This document shows, one piece after another, positions 29,918 to 39,105 of a stretch of 64,000 nt of DNA. This DNA comes from Dyella jiangningensis (GTDB taxonomy: Bacteria > Pseudomonadota > Gammaproteobacteria > Xanthomonadales > Rhodanobacteraceae), in NCBI GenBank assembly GCA_000632805.1, contig CP007444.1, positions 620,001-684,000 of the forward strand. The letters are read 5' to 3'. Position 1 is the first letter of the stretch; every line of letters starts with the position of its first letter. The translations under genes were made by a program, and so were the position numbers. Below the pieces are notes generated by a model, which did no database searches, was not told the origin of the DNA, and saw only the letters and a program-made list of their open reading frames with translations.

Positions 29918-29980
29918 AGTGGGGAAAGAAAACGCCGCGACGAAGCGCGGCGCTTTCTACCTAACAAGGGCTGATGAGCC

Positions 29981-32014
29981 TTACCAGATCTTCACCTGCT
30001 TCTCGCCATCGCGGACCATCTTGTCGCCGGACTTGCACTGGAACGCCTGGGCGAACGCGGGCATGTTGGACGGTGCACCGATGGCGCGGAACTGCGCGGG
30101 TGCATGCGGATCGGTGTTGAGCGAGGTGAGCTGCGCCTCGGGGCGGATATTGCCGCGCCATACGCGGGCCCAGTTGAGGAAGAAGCGCTGGTCCTGGGTA
30201 TAGCCGTCGATCTTGTGGTTGGCTTCCTTCGGATTTTTCTTCAGCGCCATTTGCAGCGCATCGTAGGCCGCGTTGAGGCCGCCGAGGTCGCCGATGTTTT
30301 CGCCCATGGTCAGCTTGCCGTTGACGTACTTGCCCGGCAGAGCCTCGTAGTGGTTGAACTGGTCGGCCAGCTTGTCGGTGCGCGACTCGAAGGCCTTGCG
30401 GTCGTCGTCGGTCCACCAGTTGGCGTTGTTGCCCTGGGCGTCGAACTTGCTGCCCTGGTCGTCGTAGCCGTGGCCCATCTCGTGGCCGATCACCGCGCCG
30501 ATGCCGCCGTAGTTGAGCGCGTCGTCGGCCTTGGCGTCGAAGAACGGCGCTTGCAGGATGGCAGCAGGGAACACGATCTCGTTCTTCTGCGGGCTGTAGT
30601 AGGCGTTCACTGTCTGCGGAGTCATGCCCCACTCGGTGCGGTCCACCGGCTTGCCGATCTTGGCGACCATGTAGTCGTAGTTGAACTTGGCGGCCGATTC
30701 GACATTGGCGAAATAGTCGCCCTGGTGAACCTGCAGGCCCGTCCAGTCACGCCACTTGTCGGGGTAGCCGATCTTCGGCGTGAAGCTCGCCCACTTTTCC
30801 AGCGCCTTCTGCTTGGTGGCTTCGCTCATCCACGGCAGGTTTTCGATGCGTGCCTTGTAGGCGGCGCGCAGGTTGTTCACCAACTCCTGCGCGCGTGCCT
30901 TGGACTGTGGCGAGAACGTCTGCGCCACGTACAGCTGGCCCAGCGCCATACCCATGCCGCCCTCGACGGCGTCGAGCGTGCGCTTCCAGCGCGACTTCAT
31001 TTCCTTCTGGCCGTTGAGCGTCTTCGCGTTGAAGGCGAAGTCTTCCTGCTGGAAGGCCTTGGACAGGTACGGCGCCGCCTCGTCGATGGCGTGGAAGCGC
31101 AGGTAGGCCTGCCAGTCGGATACCGGCACGTCGGCCAGCATCTTGTCGAACTCGGCGAAGAACTTCGGCTGCGACAGCGAGAAGCCCTGCTGCACGTCGG
31201 CGCCCTGGGCCTTGAAGAAACCTGCCCAGTCGAAGTGCGGCGTCACCTTGTCGGCATCGGCGATGCTGACGTAGTGGTAGCGGTTTTCCGGCTGGCGAAG
31301 TTCCGTCGGCACCAGCGAGGCGGAGGCGAGGCGGGTTTCGAAAGCCATCACGGCCTTGGCCTGCACCTGCGCGTCGGCCTCGCTCACACCGACCAGTTGC
31401 AGCGTGCGCGCGATATGCGCCACGTATTCGGTGCGGATCTTTTCGAAGTCAGGCTTGCTGTAGTAGTCGGCGGTGGGCAGGCCCAGGCCGCCCTGGCCGG
31501 CATAGGCGATCTGCGTGCTGGAATCCTTGAAGTCGGGGCTGCCGTAGAAGCGGAAGGCCACCGGGTTGCCGTGCGCATAGCTGTCGGTGATGTAGCCGAC
31601 GATGTCGCTGCTGCTCTTCAGGCCATCGATGCGGGCCAGCTCCGGCTTGATCGGAGCGTAGCCGGCCTTCTCGATCGCGGCTTCGTCCATGCCCGAGGCA
31701 TAGAAGTAGCCGATCTTCTGCTCGATGGAGCCGGCCTTGGCGCGGCTGGCGTTCCTGGCGGCCTTTTCCGCGATACCGTGCTGCACATTGAGGCTGCCCT
31801 CGCGCAGCGCATCGAACGAGCCCCAGCGCGTGCGGTCATCCGGGATGGGGTTGGCGGCAATCCACTTGGCATTGACGAAGCCGTTGAAGTCGTTGCACAC
31901 GTCCTTGCCGGTGTCCAACTCCTTGATGTCGAACGCAGCAGGGGCGGCGAGTGCTCCGGTGCACACGGCCAGGCCCACCGCCAGCGCGAGCGGTTTCACA
32001 ACGCGGTTTTTCAT
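29981..32014 (-). CDS. M13 family zinc endopeptidase (PepO/neprilysin-like), secreted
   Basis: This is a 677-residue peptidase with an N-terminal signal peptide (MKNRVVKPLALAVGLAVC to about ALAAPA). The zinc motif is intact: HEMGH at residues 511-515 in GHEMGHGYDDQGS, the third ligand in ENIGDLGG (ExxxD), and NAYYSPQKNEIVFPA, the substrate-binding NAYY motif of the M13 family. The C-terminus KQVKIW, which ends in an aromatic residue, is family-typical. ATG 32014 follows AAGGGAG; an upstream frame to 32047 lacks this. It acts in the periplasm or outside the cell on peptides up to about 40 residues (family knowledge). It is divergent to the GNAT gene. Confidence 0.95.
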   Translation of the reverse strand: MKNRVVKPLALAVGLAVCTGALAAPAAFDIKELDTGKDVCNDFNGFVNAKWIAANPIPDDRTRWGSFDALREGSLNVQHGIAEKAARNASRAKAGSIEQKIGYFYASGMDEAAIEKAGYAPIKPELARIDGLKSSSDIVGYITDSYAHGNPVAFRFYGSPDFKDSSTQIAYAGQGGLGLPTADYYSKPDFEKIRTEYVAHIARTLQLVGVSEADAQVQAKAVMAFETRLASASLVPTELRQPENRYHYVSIADADKVTPHFDWAGFFKAQGADVQQGFSLSQPKFFAEFDKMLADVPVSDWQAYLRFHAIDEAAPYLSKAFQQEDFAFNAKTLNGQKEMKSRWKRTLDAVEGGMGMALGQLYVAQTFSPQSKARAQELVNNLRAAYKARIENLPWMSEATKQKALEKWASFTPKIGYPDKWRDWTGLQVHQGDYFANVESAAKFNYDYMVAKIGKPVDRTEWGMTPQTVNAYYSPQKNEIVFPAAILQAPFFDAKADDALNYGGIGAVIGHEMGHGYDDQGSKFDAQGNNANWWTDDDRKAFESRTDKLADQFNHYEALPGKYVNGKLTMGENIGDLGGLNAAYDALQMALKKNPKEANHKIDGYTQDQRFFLNWARVWRGNIRPEAQLTSLNTDPHAPAQFRAIGAPSNMPAFAQAFQCKSGDKMVRDGEKQVKIW

Positions 32015-32179
32015 GGATTCTCCCTTGGTGGAATGCGTCAGGCGCACCCGGACTGCCGATAGTGCGTAGGCGGGCCAATGCGGCCCCGCCGCACAGGCTA
32101 GGCAGCCGCCCCAAAGGGCGCACAGTGTCGAAGGTCATTGTGCAGTGCGGTCACGAGGTCGCGGCCTTATCATGGGCAG

Positions 32180-32728
32180 ATGCCTACGACTTCCTCACCC
32201 ATCTATCGCGCGGCCAGCGCCGCCGACGTTCCCGCCATCGTCGCGTTGGTCGAATCCGCCTATCGCGGTGAATCCGGCCAGCGCGGATGGACCACCGAAA
32301 CCCATCTGCTCGATGGCCAGCGTACCGATGCGGCGAACGTCGAAGACATCATCGGGCGTGACGGCAGCATGGTGCTGCTGGCCGAACGCGATGGCCTGCT
32401 GGTCGGCTGTTGCCATGTAGAGCAGCGGGGCAACCACGGTTATTTCGGCATGTTCGCGATCAGCCCCGAGCTGCAGATGGCCGGCCTCGGTCGTGCCTTG
32501 CTGGCCGAAGCCGAACGCATCGCGCGCGAGCAGTGGCAGCTGGCGGCGATGCGCATGTCGGTCATCGAGCAGCGCGCTGAACTCATCGCCTGGTATGAGC
32601 GGCGCGGCTATCGGCTTACCGGCGAGACGGGTGCGTTTCCCTATGGCCAGCCGCGTTTCGGCATCCCACGCCGCGACGATCTGCGCTTCGTCTACATGAG
32701 CAAGTCGCTGCAGGAGGTGACCGCATGA
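32180..32728 (+). CDS. GNAT family N-acetyltransferase
   Basis: This is a 182-residue acetyltransferase. The acetyl-CoA binding region is visible as FGMFAISPELQMAGLGRALLAEAERIAREQW, with the Q/RxxGxG/A motif, and a late beta-bulge segment ELIAWYERRGYRLTGE. The start MPTTSSPIYRAAS at ATG 32180 is used. It overlaps the Rieske ferredoxin gene by ATGA, so the two are translated together. The substrate is unknown. Confidence 0.9.
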   Translation: MPTTSSPIYRAASAADVPAIVALVESAYRGESGQRGWTTETHLLDGQRTDAANVEDIIGRDGSMVLLAERDGLLVGCCHVEQRGNHGYFGMFAISPELQMAGLGRALLAEAERIAREQWQLAAMRMSVIEQRAELIAWYERRGYRLTGETGAFPYGQPRFGIPRRDDLRFVYMSKSLQEVTA

Positions 32729-33045
32729 ATCTCGCCGAGTGGATCTTCGTGGGTACCCGTAGCGAACTGCTGCCCGGCGAGTTCAAGGTGGTATGGGACG
32801 GCGACACGGCGATTGCCGTCTACAACATCGATGGCGACCTGTATGCCATCGAGGACGTATGCAGCCATGACGGCGGCGAACTCGCCGGCGGCGAAGTACA
32901 TGGTTTCGAAGTCGAGTGCCCGCGTCACGGCGCGCGCTTCGACTTGCGCACCGGCGCGGTGACCTGTCCGCCGGCGTACGAGCCGATCGCGAGCTTTCCC
33001 GTCCATGAAGTGGACGGGCAGATCTGGACACGCGACGACCGCTGA
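32725..33045 (+). CDS. Rieske [2Fe-2S] ferredoxin
   Basis: This is a 106-residue small Rieske protein of the type found as the ferredoxin component of non-heme iron oxygenases. The cluster ligands are Cys46-x-His48 (DVCSHDGG) and Cys65-xx-His68 (ECPRHGARF). It carries no signal peptide or membrane helix, so it is cytoplasmic, unlike the respiratory Rieske protein. No oxygenase gene is adjacent; the nearest Fe-S context is the suf operon 3.6 kb upstream, with the M13 peptidase in between on the other strand. It may be an electron carrier or cluster-related helper. Confidence 0.92.
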   Translation: MNLAEWIFVGTRSELLPGEFKVVWDGDTAIAVYNIDGDLYAIEDVCSHDGGELAGGEVHGFEVECPRHGARFDLRTGAVTCPPAYEPIASFPVHEVDGQIWTRDDR

Positions 33046-33098
33046 GGCGTTGCACTGGGCGCGATGACTGCGCCCGGACATCATTCAAGGAGGAATAC

Positions 33099-33830
33099 AT
33101 GATGAAGCGATGGAGTGGGTTGCTCGGCGGCGTGCTCGTTCTTGTCGCGCCGTCCGCATGGGCGGAGCTGCGCGTTCCGGACGTCCGCTATCCCAGTCTG
33201 CCTGCGCAGGCGGTGAACGCAGAGGGCTTCGTGCCCAACGGATGGCGGCTTGAATCGCAGGCAGCCGATGACCTCAATGGCGATGGTCGGCCGGATCTCG
33301 TGCTTGTCCTGCGACAACAGGATCCGGCGAACGTGATACGCAATGACGATGGTCTCGGCGAGAACCCGCTGGATACGAATCCGCGCATGCTTGCCGTCGC
33401 GTTCGCGCGCGATGGCGGTGGTTACGCGCTGGCGTTGCAGAACCACAGCCTGATACCGCGCCACGACATTCCTACCATCGAGGACATGCTGGAAGAGGGC
33501 GGTGTATCCGTGCAGCGTGGTGCGCTGCGCGTCACGCTGCATTTCTGGGCGAATGCCGGCAGCTGGTCGATGGGCAATACGACCTACACGTTCCGCTGGC
33601 AGAACGGCCGCTTCGAACTGATCGGTTACGACAGCGATTCGGTGATGCGCAATTCGGGCGCGAGCGAAAGCCTCAGCATCAACTACTCCACCGGCAAGGT
33701 GAAGCGCACCACCGGCAACATGCAGGACGACAAGGAAGCCGTGACATGGCAGAAACTGTCTTCATCACGTCGCTGGTCGCTGGATGAAGTGGGTGACGGT
33801 TCGGCGTTCGATCCGCTGCCGGCACGCTGA
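33099..33830 (+). CDS. Secreted protein of unknown function with an FG-GAP-like calcium loop
   Basis: This 243-residue protein has a clear signal peptide (MMKRWSGLLGGVLVLVAPSAWA). The mature part contains DDLNGDGRPDLVLVL near 53-67, a DxNxDGxxD loop as in FG-GAP/VCBS or EF-hand calcium sites. The beta-rich C-terminal half includes WSMGNTTYTFRWQNGRFELIGYDS and SINYSTGKVKRTTG, a pattern often seen in bacterial periplasmic proteins of unknown role. AAGGAGGA precedes ATG 33099. I do not recognise a family function. Confidence 0.8.
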   Translation: MMKRWSGLLGGVLVLVAPSAWAELRVPDVRYPSLPAQAVNAEGFVPNGWRLESQAADDLNGDGRPDLVLVLRQQDPANVIRNDDGLGENPLDTNPRMLAVAFARDGGGYALALQNHSLIPRHDIPTIEDMLEEGGVSVQRGALRVTLHFWANAGSWSMGNTTYTFRWQNGRFELIGYDSDSVMRNSGASESLSINYSTGKVKRTTGNMQDDKEAVTWQKLSSSRRWSLDEVGDGSAFDPLPAR

Positions 33831-33842
33831 GCGGGCGAGTCG

Positions 33843-34640
33843 TCAGAGCCGATAGACGAAGGCCAGCGTGGTGGTCAGCTGGTTCGGGGTGCCGAAACTC
33901 TTGACCAGCGGACTGTCGGCGGCGTCGCCAAGCAGGCGCGTGTAATTCACGGCCAGCGCAAAGCCGGTGTGCACGCTGGTGGGAATATAGGCGTCGTATT
34001 CGAGCGAGATCTGCTGGCTGCCCGCGCCCGGTGACCACGGCATGACGCCGAGCTTCGCCGCCTGCTCGGGGGTGACGCCGAAGAAGCGTCGCATCGCCGG
34101 ACCATTCATGCCTTGCCACTGCAATTGCACGCTGTGCTCGATATAGCCGAGGACCGGCAGGTCGTAGTCGGCGTAGACATTGAGATAGGCGCCGGCGCCT
34201 TGCGTGTCGTGGCTCAGCGTGGCGCCGAGATTGAGCTGCACCGTCGCCTGGTACTCCAGGTAACCGCCGCCGTTGAGGCGAGGCGCAAGCGAGTCGACGA
34301 CGCCGGCCAGCGGCGCCCCGAGCTCGTCATAGTCACGCCCCCAGAGATAGTTGCCGTAGAGGCCACCATGCCATTGCTGGCCGTGGATCAGGTCGACCGT
34401 GAGGCCATCGAGCGTGGAGAGCGTGATGTGCCACGGCAGTTCCGCCTGGATATAGGGAACTGCCTGATTGCGGTGCTCGCTCGACCCCATCCAGGCAGGC
34501 ATGCGTTCAACGCCGCCGCCCAACAGCACATTGGGGCCATCGGTGACGTTGTCTGCCTTGGCATGGAACGCCGCCGTCATGCACAGCAGCCCGGCAGCGG
34601 CGCGCAATGTCAGCGCGAAGTGGGTACGACGACGGGACAT
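33843..34640 (-). CDS. MipA/OmpV family outer-membrane protein
   Basis: This is a 265-residue protein with a signal peptide (about 1-29, ending FHAKA) and a beta-barrel pattern. The MipA/OmpV signatures LLGGGVERMPAWMGSSEHRNQAVPYI near the N-terminus, DELGAPLAGVVDS and the C-terminal NQLTTTLAFVYRL, as expected of an outer-membrane barrel, are visible. It is the last gene of the efflux operon, 10 bp after the adaptor gene. Family members act as scaffolds for murein hydrolases or affect outer-membrane permeability and drug uptake. Its role here is unknown. Confidence 0.88.
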   Translation of the reverse strand: MSRRRTHFALTLRAAAGLLCMTAAFHAKADNVTDGPNVLLGGGVERMPAWMGSSEHRNQAVPYIQAELPWHITLSTLDGLTVDLIHGQQWHGGLYGNYLWGRDYDELGAPLAGVVDSLAPRLNGGGYLEYQATVQLNLGATLSHDTQGAGAYLNVYADYDLPVLGYIEHSVQLQWQGMNGPAMRRFFGVTPEQAAKLGVMPWSPGAGSQQISLEYDAYIPTSVHTGFALAVNYTRLLGDAADSPLVKSFGTPNQLTTTLAFVYRL

Positions 34641-34650
34641 ACGATGCGGA

Positions 34651-35592
34651 TCAGGAGCCAGGCTTGGCTGGTGCGCTGGCGTTGGCAGCGGCGCCGAACT
34701 GCACGATCACGCGCTGGCCGATGCGCAATGACGCCGGCGGCGGCTGGTCGAACGCGAGTACGCATTCCACCGTGCGGGTGTTGGCGCGGATCATGGGGTC
34801 TTCTTCGAGCGCGCTTGGACCAAACACCGTGCCAATGCGCTGCACGTGTGCGTTCAGCGACGGTGCGCCGCTGCCGCTGTCATCGACCACCGTGGCATGC
34901 ATGCCTTCGCGCACCGCACCGACGAACGATTCGTTGAGCTCGGCACGCACGATGCGGGCACCCTCGGGCAGCAGCACGAAGGCCGGGCCACTTTGCGGCG
35001 AAACGGCGGCCCCCGGCTGGATGCTGCGTTCCACGACCTGCGCATCGACCGGCGCGAGCAGGCTGCGCTGGGCGAGCTCGTAGCGGGCGGCATCGAGTTT
35101 CTGCACGGCCATGGCTTCGGCAGCGCGCGCGTTGTCCAGTTCGCCTTGCAGCTGCTGGGCGGCATCGCGCGCGTCGTCCGCGCTCTGTCCGTCGCCTGCG
35201 CCGGCCGATGCAGCCTGCGCAAGACGACCGGCGCGTTGCTGCGCGGCCTTGAGGCGAACTTCGAGCAGCCGGCCTTGTGCCTGTGCCTGTTTCTGTTCGG
35301 CCTCGGCGGCATTCACCGCGAGCTGGGAAGGCTTGGTATCGAGCATGGCCAGTACCTGGCCTTTCTTCACGTGGTCGCCCTCGTGCACCTTGATCTCGGC
35401 AACCACGCCCTCGCGAGGCATGCTCAGCTTGAGCAGGCCACCTTCCACATCCACGCGTCCGCGGGCCACGGCCGCATAGTTGACGGATGCGGGCGCTGGT
35501 GCGCTGCCCTTGCCGGCGTCATCGTGCGAGCAGGCTGCAAGCAGCGAGACGGTGAGAGCCAGGGAAAGCGGGAATAGCGGACGCAGGGTCAT
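34651..35592 (-). CDS. HlyD/MFP-type periplasmic adaptor of an ABC efflux system
   Basis: This is a 313-residue lipoprotein adaptor. The lipobox SLLAAC gives Cys21. The halves of a biotinyl-lipoyl domain flank a coiled-coil hairpin: VVAEIKVHEGDHVKKGQVLAMLD comes first, then the Ala/Gln/Glu-rich hairpin at about 85-165, then RSLLAPVDAQVVERSIQPGAAVS. It bridges the inner-membrane permease at 36335 and the outer-membrane channel at 37468. It starts over the stop of the ATPase gene (4-nt overlap). Confidence 0.92.
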   Translation of the reverse strand: MTLRPLFPLSLALTVSLLAACSHDDAGKGSAPAPASVNYAAVARGRVDVEGGLLKLSMPREGVVAEIKVHEGDHVKKGQVLAMLDTKPSQLAVNAAEAEQKQAQAQGRLLEVRLKAAQQRAGRLAQAASAGAGDGQSADDARDAAQQLQGELDNARAAEAMAVQKLDAARYELAQRSLLAPVDAQVVERSIQPGAAVSPQSGPAFVLLPEGARIVRAELNESFVGAVREGMHATVVDDSGSGAPSLNAHVQRIGTVFGPSALEEDPMIRANTRTVECVLAFDQPPPASLRIGQRVIVQFGAAANASAPAKPGS

Positions 35593-36323
35593 GCAGAAGG
35601 TTCCTCGAGTCCCGACGTCGGCGTCGAAGTGGGGGACGTCACACGGTCGCTAAGGATACGTCCATCCTCCATGGCGAGCACGCGGTCGGCGTGGCCGACC
35701 AGGCGCGGATCATGGCTGACGCACAGTACGGTGGTGCCGTGGGTACGCGCGATGCGATGCAGGATGTCGATGATGATTTGCCCGTTCGCCGCATCCAGCG
35801 CACTGGTGGGCTCGTCGGCGAACAACAGGCCCGGTTCCTTGGCCAGCGCGCGCGCGATGGCCACGCGCTGCTTTTCGCCGCCGGACAGCTCGGACGGGCG
35901 TAGCCCCATGCGCGGGCCCAGGCCTACTTCTTCCAGCGAGGCCATGGCACGGCGCCGCGCCTCGCCGGGCGCGAGCCCGAGATAGCTGAGCGGCAGTTCC
36001 ACCTGTTCCAGCGCATTGAGCGCAGGGAAGAGATTGAAGCCCTGGAAGACGAAGCCTGTGTGCTGCAGCCGGAAGCGCTCCAGCGCATGCGTGTTGAGCT
36101 CGGCCAGGTCCTGTCCCAGCGCAAGCACCTGGCCCGCGTCAGGACGCTGTAGTCCGCTGAGAATGGCGAGAAGGGTGCTCTTGCCGCAGCCCGACGGGCC
36201 GGAAATCAGCGTGAGCTCGCCCGCGCGGATGTCGAGCGTGAGGTTGTGCAAGACCGTATTGTGGATCGGGCCGGACGTGAACGACTTGGTCACGTTGCGG
36301 GCCTGCAACGAAATGGAAGACAT
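35589..36323 (-). CDS. ABC transporter ATPase, MacB/LolD type
   Basis: This is a 244-residue ATPase of the MacB/LolD/FtsE branch. Walker A GPSGCGKST lies near residues 41-49, the signature LSGGEKQRVAIARAL near 145, Walker B LLFADEPTSALD and switch His in VLCVSHDPRLV. The start MSSISLQARNVTKSF (36323) is used. It pairs with the FtsX-like permease upstream, 11 bp away. Such transporters are mechanotransmitters that power export of substrates from the periplasm through an outer-membrane channel rather than pumping across the inner membrane (family knowledge). Confidence 0.93.
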   Translation of the reverse strand: MSSISLQARNVTKSFTSGPIHNTVLHNLTLDIRAGELTLISGPSGCGKSTLLAILSGLQRPDAGQVLALGQDLAELNTHALERFRLQHTGFVFQGFNLFPALNALEQVELPLSYLGLAPGEARRRAMASLEEVGLGPRMGLRPSELSGGEKQRVAIARALAKEPGLLFADEPTSALDAANGQIIIDILHRIARTHGTTVLCVSHDPRLVGHADRVLAMEDGRILSDRVTSPTSTPTSGLEEPSA

Positions 36324-36334
36324 GGCGCGGGCCC

Positions 36335-37468
36335 TCACCTCAACAACGTCGCGGGATCGGCACGGCGAAGGCTGCGCATGGCCGCCAGGCCGGAGACGAT
36401 CGCCAGGCCCATGCCCAACGCCAGGCACGCCAGCGTGGTCCACGGTCCGAGCGCCACCGGCACGCTGCGGCTGCGCGCTAGCGCCAGGGCGATGCCGCCC
36501 AGCACCGTACTGCCAAGCAAACCGAGCGCGCCCACCCAGAACGCCTGTTCCATCACCACCTTGCGCAGCGCGCCCACGCCAACGCCCAGGGCGTTGAGCG
36601 TGGCGTACTCGCGCACCGAGCCGATCACCGCGGCGACCAGTGTCTGGCTGGTGATCACCGCGCCGACCAGGAATACCACGCCCGCGAGGAACAGCACGCC
36701 GGCGCCGGCGCCGGTATCGAACATCCAGTAGAGCTGCGAGCGGCGGGCGAAGCTTTCGGCCGTCCAGACGTCGTAGCTGCCGAACGCACGATTGCCACGC
36801 AGTCGCGCTGCGACCTCGTCAGCGTCGGCGGGATCGTGCAGCTTGGCCACGAAATAGGTCATGCGGCTGGCGTTGGAAGGATCGGTATCCAGCTCGGCCG
36901 CCGTGGCAAGCGATGCCACCACGTTCACGCCGCCCAGCGCGCGCAGGCCGTTGCTCACGCCCACCACACGCACGCGATGACCGTTGATCACCGCGGTGTC
37001 GCCGATGCCTACGCCGAGGTTGTCCAGGTCGGCGCGATCGACGATGACCGCGTCGGGTTCGTTGAGCTTCGCGCGCAAGGCCGGGGATAGCGCATGCGCG
37101 AACAGCATGCCGTCCGGGCGTGCGTTGATGCCCGACACGAATACCGATACGCCGCCGGTGTCGCTGGGTCCGCGCCAGTCGGCATCCACCCAGTGGAACG
37201 GCTCCACGGCCGTGACAGCGGGGTCCATGCGAAGGCGCATTTCAACGCCCGAGTCGATCGAGCGCCCCAGGTTCACGCTTTGCGTGCCGGGGTAACCCGC
37301 CCACAGGTCGGCCGACGAACCCGTGATGTACACGCTTGCGCTGCCGAAGATGCCCAGGACCAGTGCGGCCTGCAGCAACTGCAGCAGACCGGCGAAGCCG
37401 ACGGCCAGGATGGCCGGAAGGAACCGGCGCCATTCGTAGATGAGGGTCTTGCGGGCGAGAGCCACCAT
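36335..37468 (-). CDS. ABC transporter permease, FtsX/MacB type
   Basis: This 377-residue permease has the four-helix FtsX layout: helix 1 at about 16-41, a large periplasmic domain (42-255) with DADEVAARLRG-like ferredoxin features, then three C-terminal helices (about 256-280, 305-330 and 340-365). The end RSLRRADPATLLR matches the conserved C-terminal P-x-LLR of MacB-like permeases. Its ATG shares one base with the channel gene stop (TAATG). The separate ATPase and permease distinguish it from fused MacB. Confidence 0.92.
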   Translation of the reverse strand: MVALARKTLIYEWRRFLPAILAVGFAGLLQLLQAALVLGIFGSASVYITGSSADLWAGYPGTQSVNLGRSIDSGVEMRLRMDPAVTAVEPFHWVDADWRGPSDTGGVSVFVSGINARPDGMLFAHALSPALRAKLNEPDAVIVDRADLDNLGVGIGDTAVINGHRVRVVGVSNGLRALGGVNVVASLATAAELDTDPSNASRMTYFVAKLHDPADADEVAARLRGNRAFGSYDVWTAESFARRSQLYWMFDTGAGAGVLFLAGVVFLVGAVITSQTLVAAVIGSVREYATLNALGVGVGALRKVVMEQAFWVGALGLLGSTVLGGIALALARSRSVPVALGPWTTLACLALGMGLAIVSGLAAMRSLRRADPATLLR

Positions 37469-38880
37469 TATTCGGTGCTCCGCGGCGGCGCGGCTTCCGC
37501 CGGCATCGGTGCACCGCCGAGCGCCTTGTAGAGCGAGACATAGGCCAGATCACGCGCGGCGATCGCACTGATCACTTCGAGCTGGGCGCGCTGGTTCTCG
37601 ACGAGGCCGTCCTGGACATCCAGATGGCTGCTGAGGTTGAGCTCGGCGCGCTTGTTCAAGGCATCCATGGTGGTCTGCACGGACTGCGCCGCTTGCACCG
37701 TGGCTTGTTCGCGACCGCGCAACTGTTCGAGGTCGCCCATGGCGACTTCGGCCTCGGCGACGCCTTGCAGCACGGCCTGGCGGTAGGTGAGCACAGCCGC
37801 CTTCAGCTCGTGATCCTTGGCATGCGCGGCAGCCACGCGCTGGCCCCAGTCGAACAAGGGAATGTCGATCAGCGGGCCGTACGAGAAGATGGCCTCGCCA
37901 GTGTGCACTCGGTAGTTGCTCACGATATTGGCAGACCACTGCAGAGACGCACCAAGGCCGATATGCGGCCAGATGTCGGCGCGGCTCATGCCCAGTTCGC
38001 CCGCGGCGCGCAGCACCTCGGCCTCGGCGCTGGCGATTTCCGGGCGTGCCCGCAGCATGTCCGCCGGCGCGGTGGTGAGCTGCCAGTCGCCCAGTTTGGG
38101 CTGCGGCCCTGGTTGCAGCCACGAAGGGTCGGGTTCGTTCTGGCCCAGCAGCACCGCCAGTTGCTGCGCGCTGCTGTTGATGGTCTGGCGCGGTTCGGCG
38201 AGCGCTGCCTCGGCACGGGCAAGCTCAGCCTGCGCCTTGGCCACTTCGAGCGGAGGGACGAGCTTGAGGTCCTCGCGAACCTGCACGAGGCGCACTTTCT
38301 CCTGCAGCGCGTCGTGTATGCCCGTCAGCAACAATGCCTGCTGTTGCGCCGAGCGGAGCTCGACCCAGCGGCGCGTCACTTCGGCCACCAGGGTCACCTG
38401 CGCGCCGCGCAGCGCCGCATCGGCGCCGTTCAGCTGGCCCTGGGCCACGCGCTTGCTGCTCTGCCATGCGCCGAACAAGGGTAGTTCCCACAGCGCGTCG
38501 AAGCCGGCGACGAAGTACGACGCCGTGGTGTCGGGGTCGATCTGGTCGTTGGTGCGACCGTGCAGCGAGGGCAGGTACGGGTCGTGCGCGTGTCGATTGA
38601 GGATGCGCGCTGCCTGCACGCGTTCGGCCGCCTGCGCTACATCGAGGTTGGCCTGCAGTGCACGGTCGACCAGCGCGTCCAGCTCCGGATCGCCCAGCGC
38701 TTGCCACCAGCCGTGCAGATCGGCGCTCGGCGGGGCGACCCCTGCCGGCGCGTTGCGCCAGGCGTCGGGTACCGGCGGCTTCAATTCCGGCAATGGCGCG
38801 ACCGAGCAACCCGCCAGTGTCGCCAGTCCGCAACCCAGCAGCAGGCTGGCGAGCAGGGGGCGACGGGGCCGAGCATCCAT
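37468..38880 (-). CDS. Outer-membrane efflux channel, NodT/TolC family lipoprotein
   Basis: This is a 470-residue TolC-fold outer-membrane factor. The lipoprotein signal ends in ATLAGC. The two repeated alpha-helical hairpins are seen, e.g. DLHGWWQALGDPELDALVDRALQANLDVAQAAERV at the start of repeat 1 and YGPLIDIPLFDWGQRVAAAHAKDHELKAAVLTYRQAVLQGVAEAEVAMGDL in repeat 2; both are NodT-family hallmarks, quoted here only as landmarks near residues 52 and 320. ATG 38880 is preferred, with 38916 as alternative. It is first in the five-gene operon channel-permease-ATPase-adaptor-MipA. Confidence 0.92.
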   Translation of the reverse strand: MDARPRRPLLASLLLGCGLATLAGCSVAPLPELKPPVPDAWRNAPAGVAPPSADLHGWWQALGDPELDALVDRALQANLDVAQAAERVQAARILNRHAHDPYLPSLHGRTNDQIDPDTTASYFVAGFDALWELPLFGAWQSSKRVAQGQLNGADAALRGAQVTLVAEVTRRWVELRSAQQQALLLTGIHDALQEKVRLVQVREDLKLVPPLEVAKAQAELARAEAALAEPRQTINSSAQQLAVLLGQNEPDPSWLQPGPQPKLGDWQLTTAPADMLRARPEIASAEAEVLRAAGELGMSRADIWPHIGLGASLQWSANIVSNYRVHTGEAIFSYGPLIDIPLFDWGQRVAAAHAKDHELKAAVLTYRQAVLQGVAEAEVAMGDLEQLRGREQATVQAAQSVQTTMDALNKRAELNLSSHLDVQDGLVENQRAQLEVISAIAARDLAYVSLYKALGGAPMPAEAAPPRSTE

Positions 38881-39105
38881 GACCGACTGACCCGAGTTGG
38901 TTCGACTCTGAAACACGAAAATCCTGGTTGTTCAGGTGGGGAATGGCTGAACGCTTGACCAGCATCGCGCCAAGAAGTGCCCAAGCATACCGGAGGCAGC
39001 CTTCAGCTGGCTTATCCCCCCTCCCCTAAGCGAGGGCGCGCCGGCTATCCAGTCGCAAGAAAGGAGCCCGAAAGGGGCGGGAACCTAAGGTGTGACCATC
39101 ACGCA

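Noticed and set aside
30104..32062. A 652-codon plus-strand frame across the M13 peptidase
   Set aside because: It is antisense to a peptidase with an intact zinc site, and is composed mainly of Val, Gly, Leu and Arg without domains.
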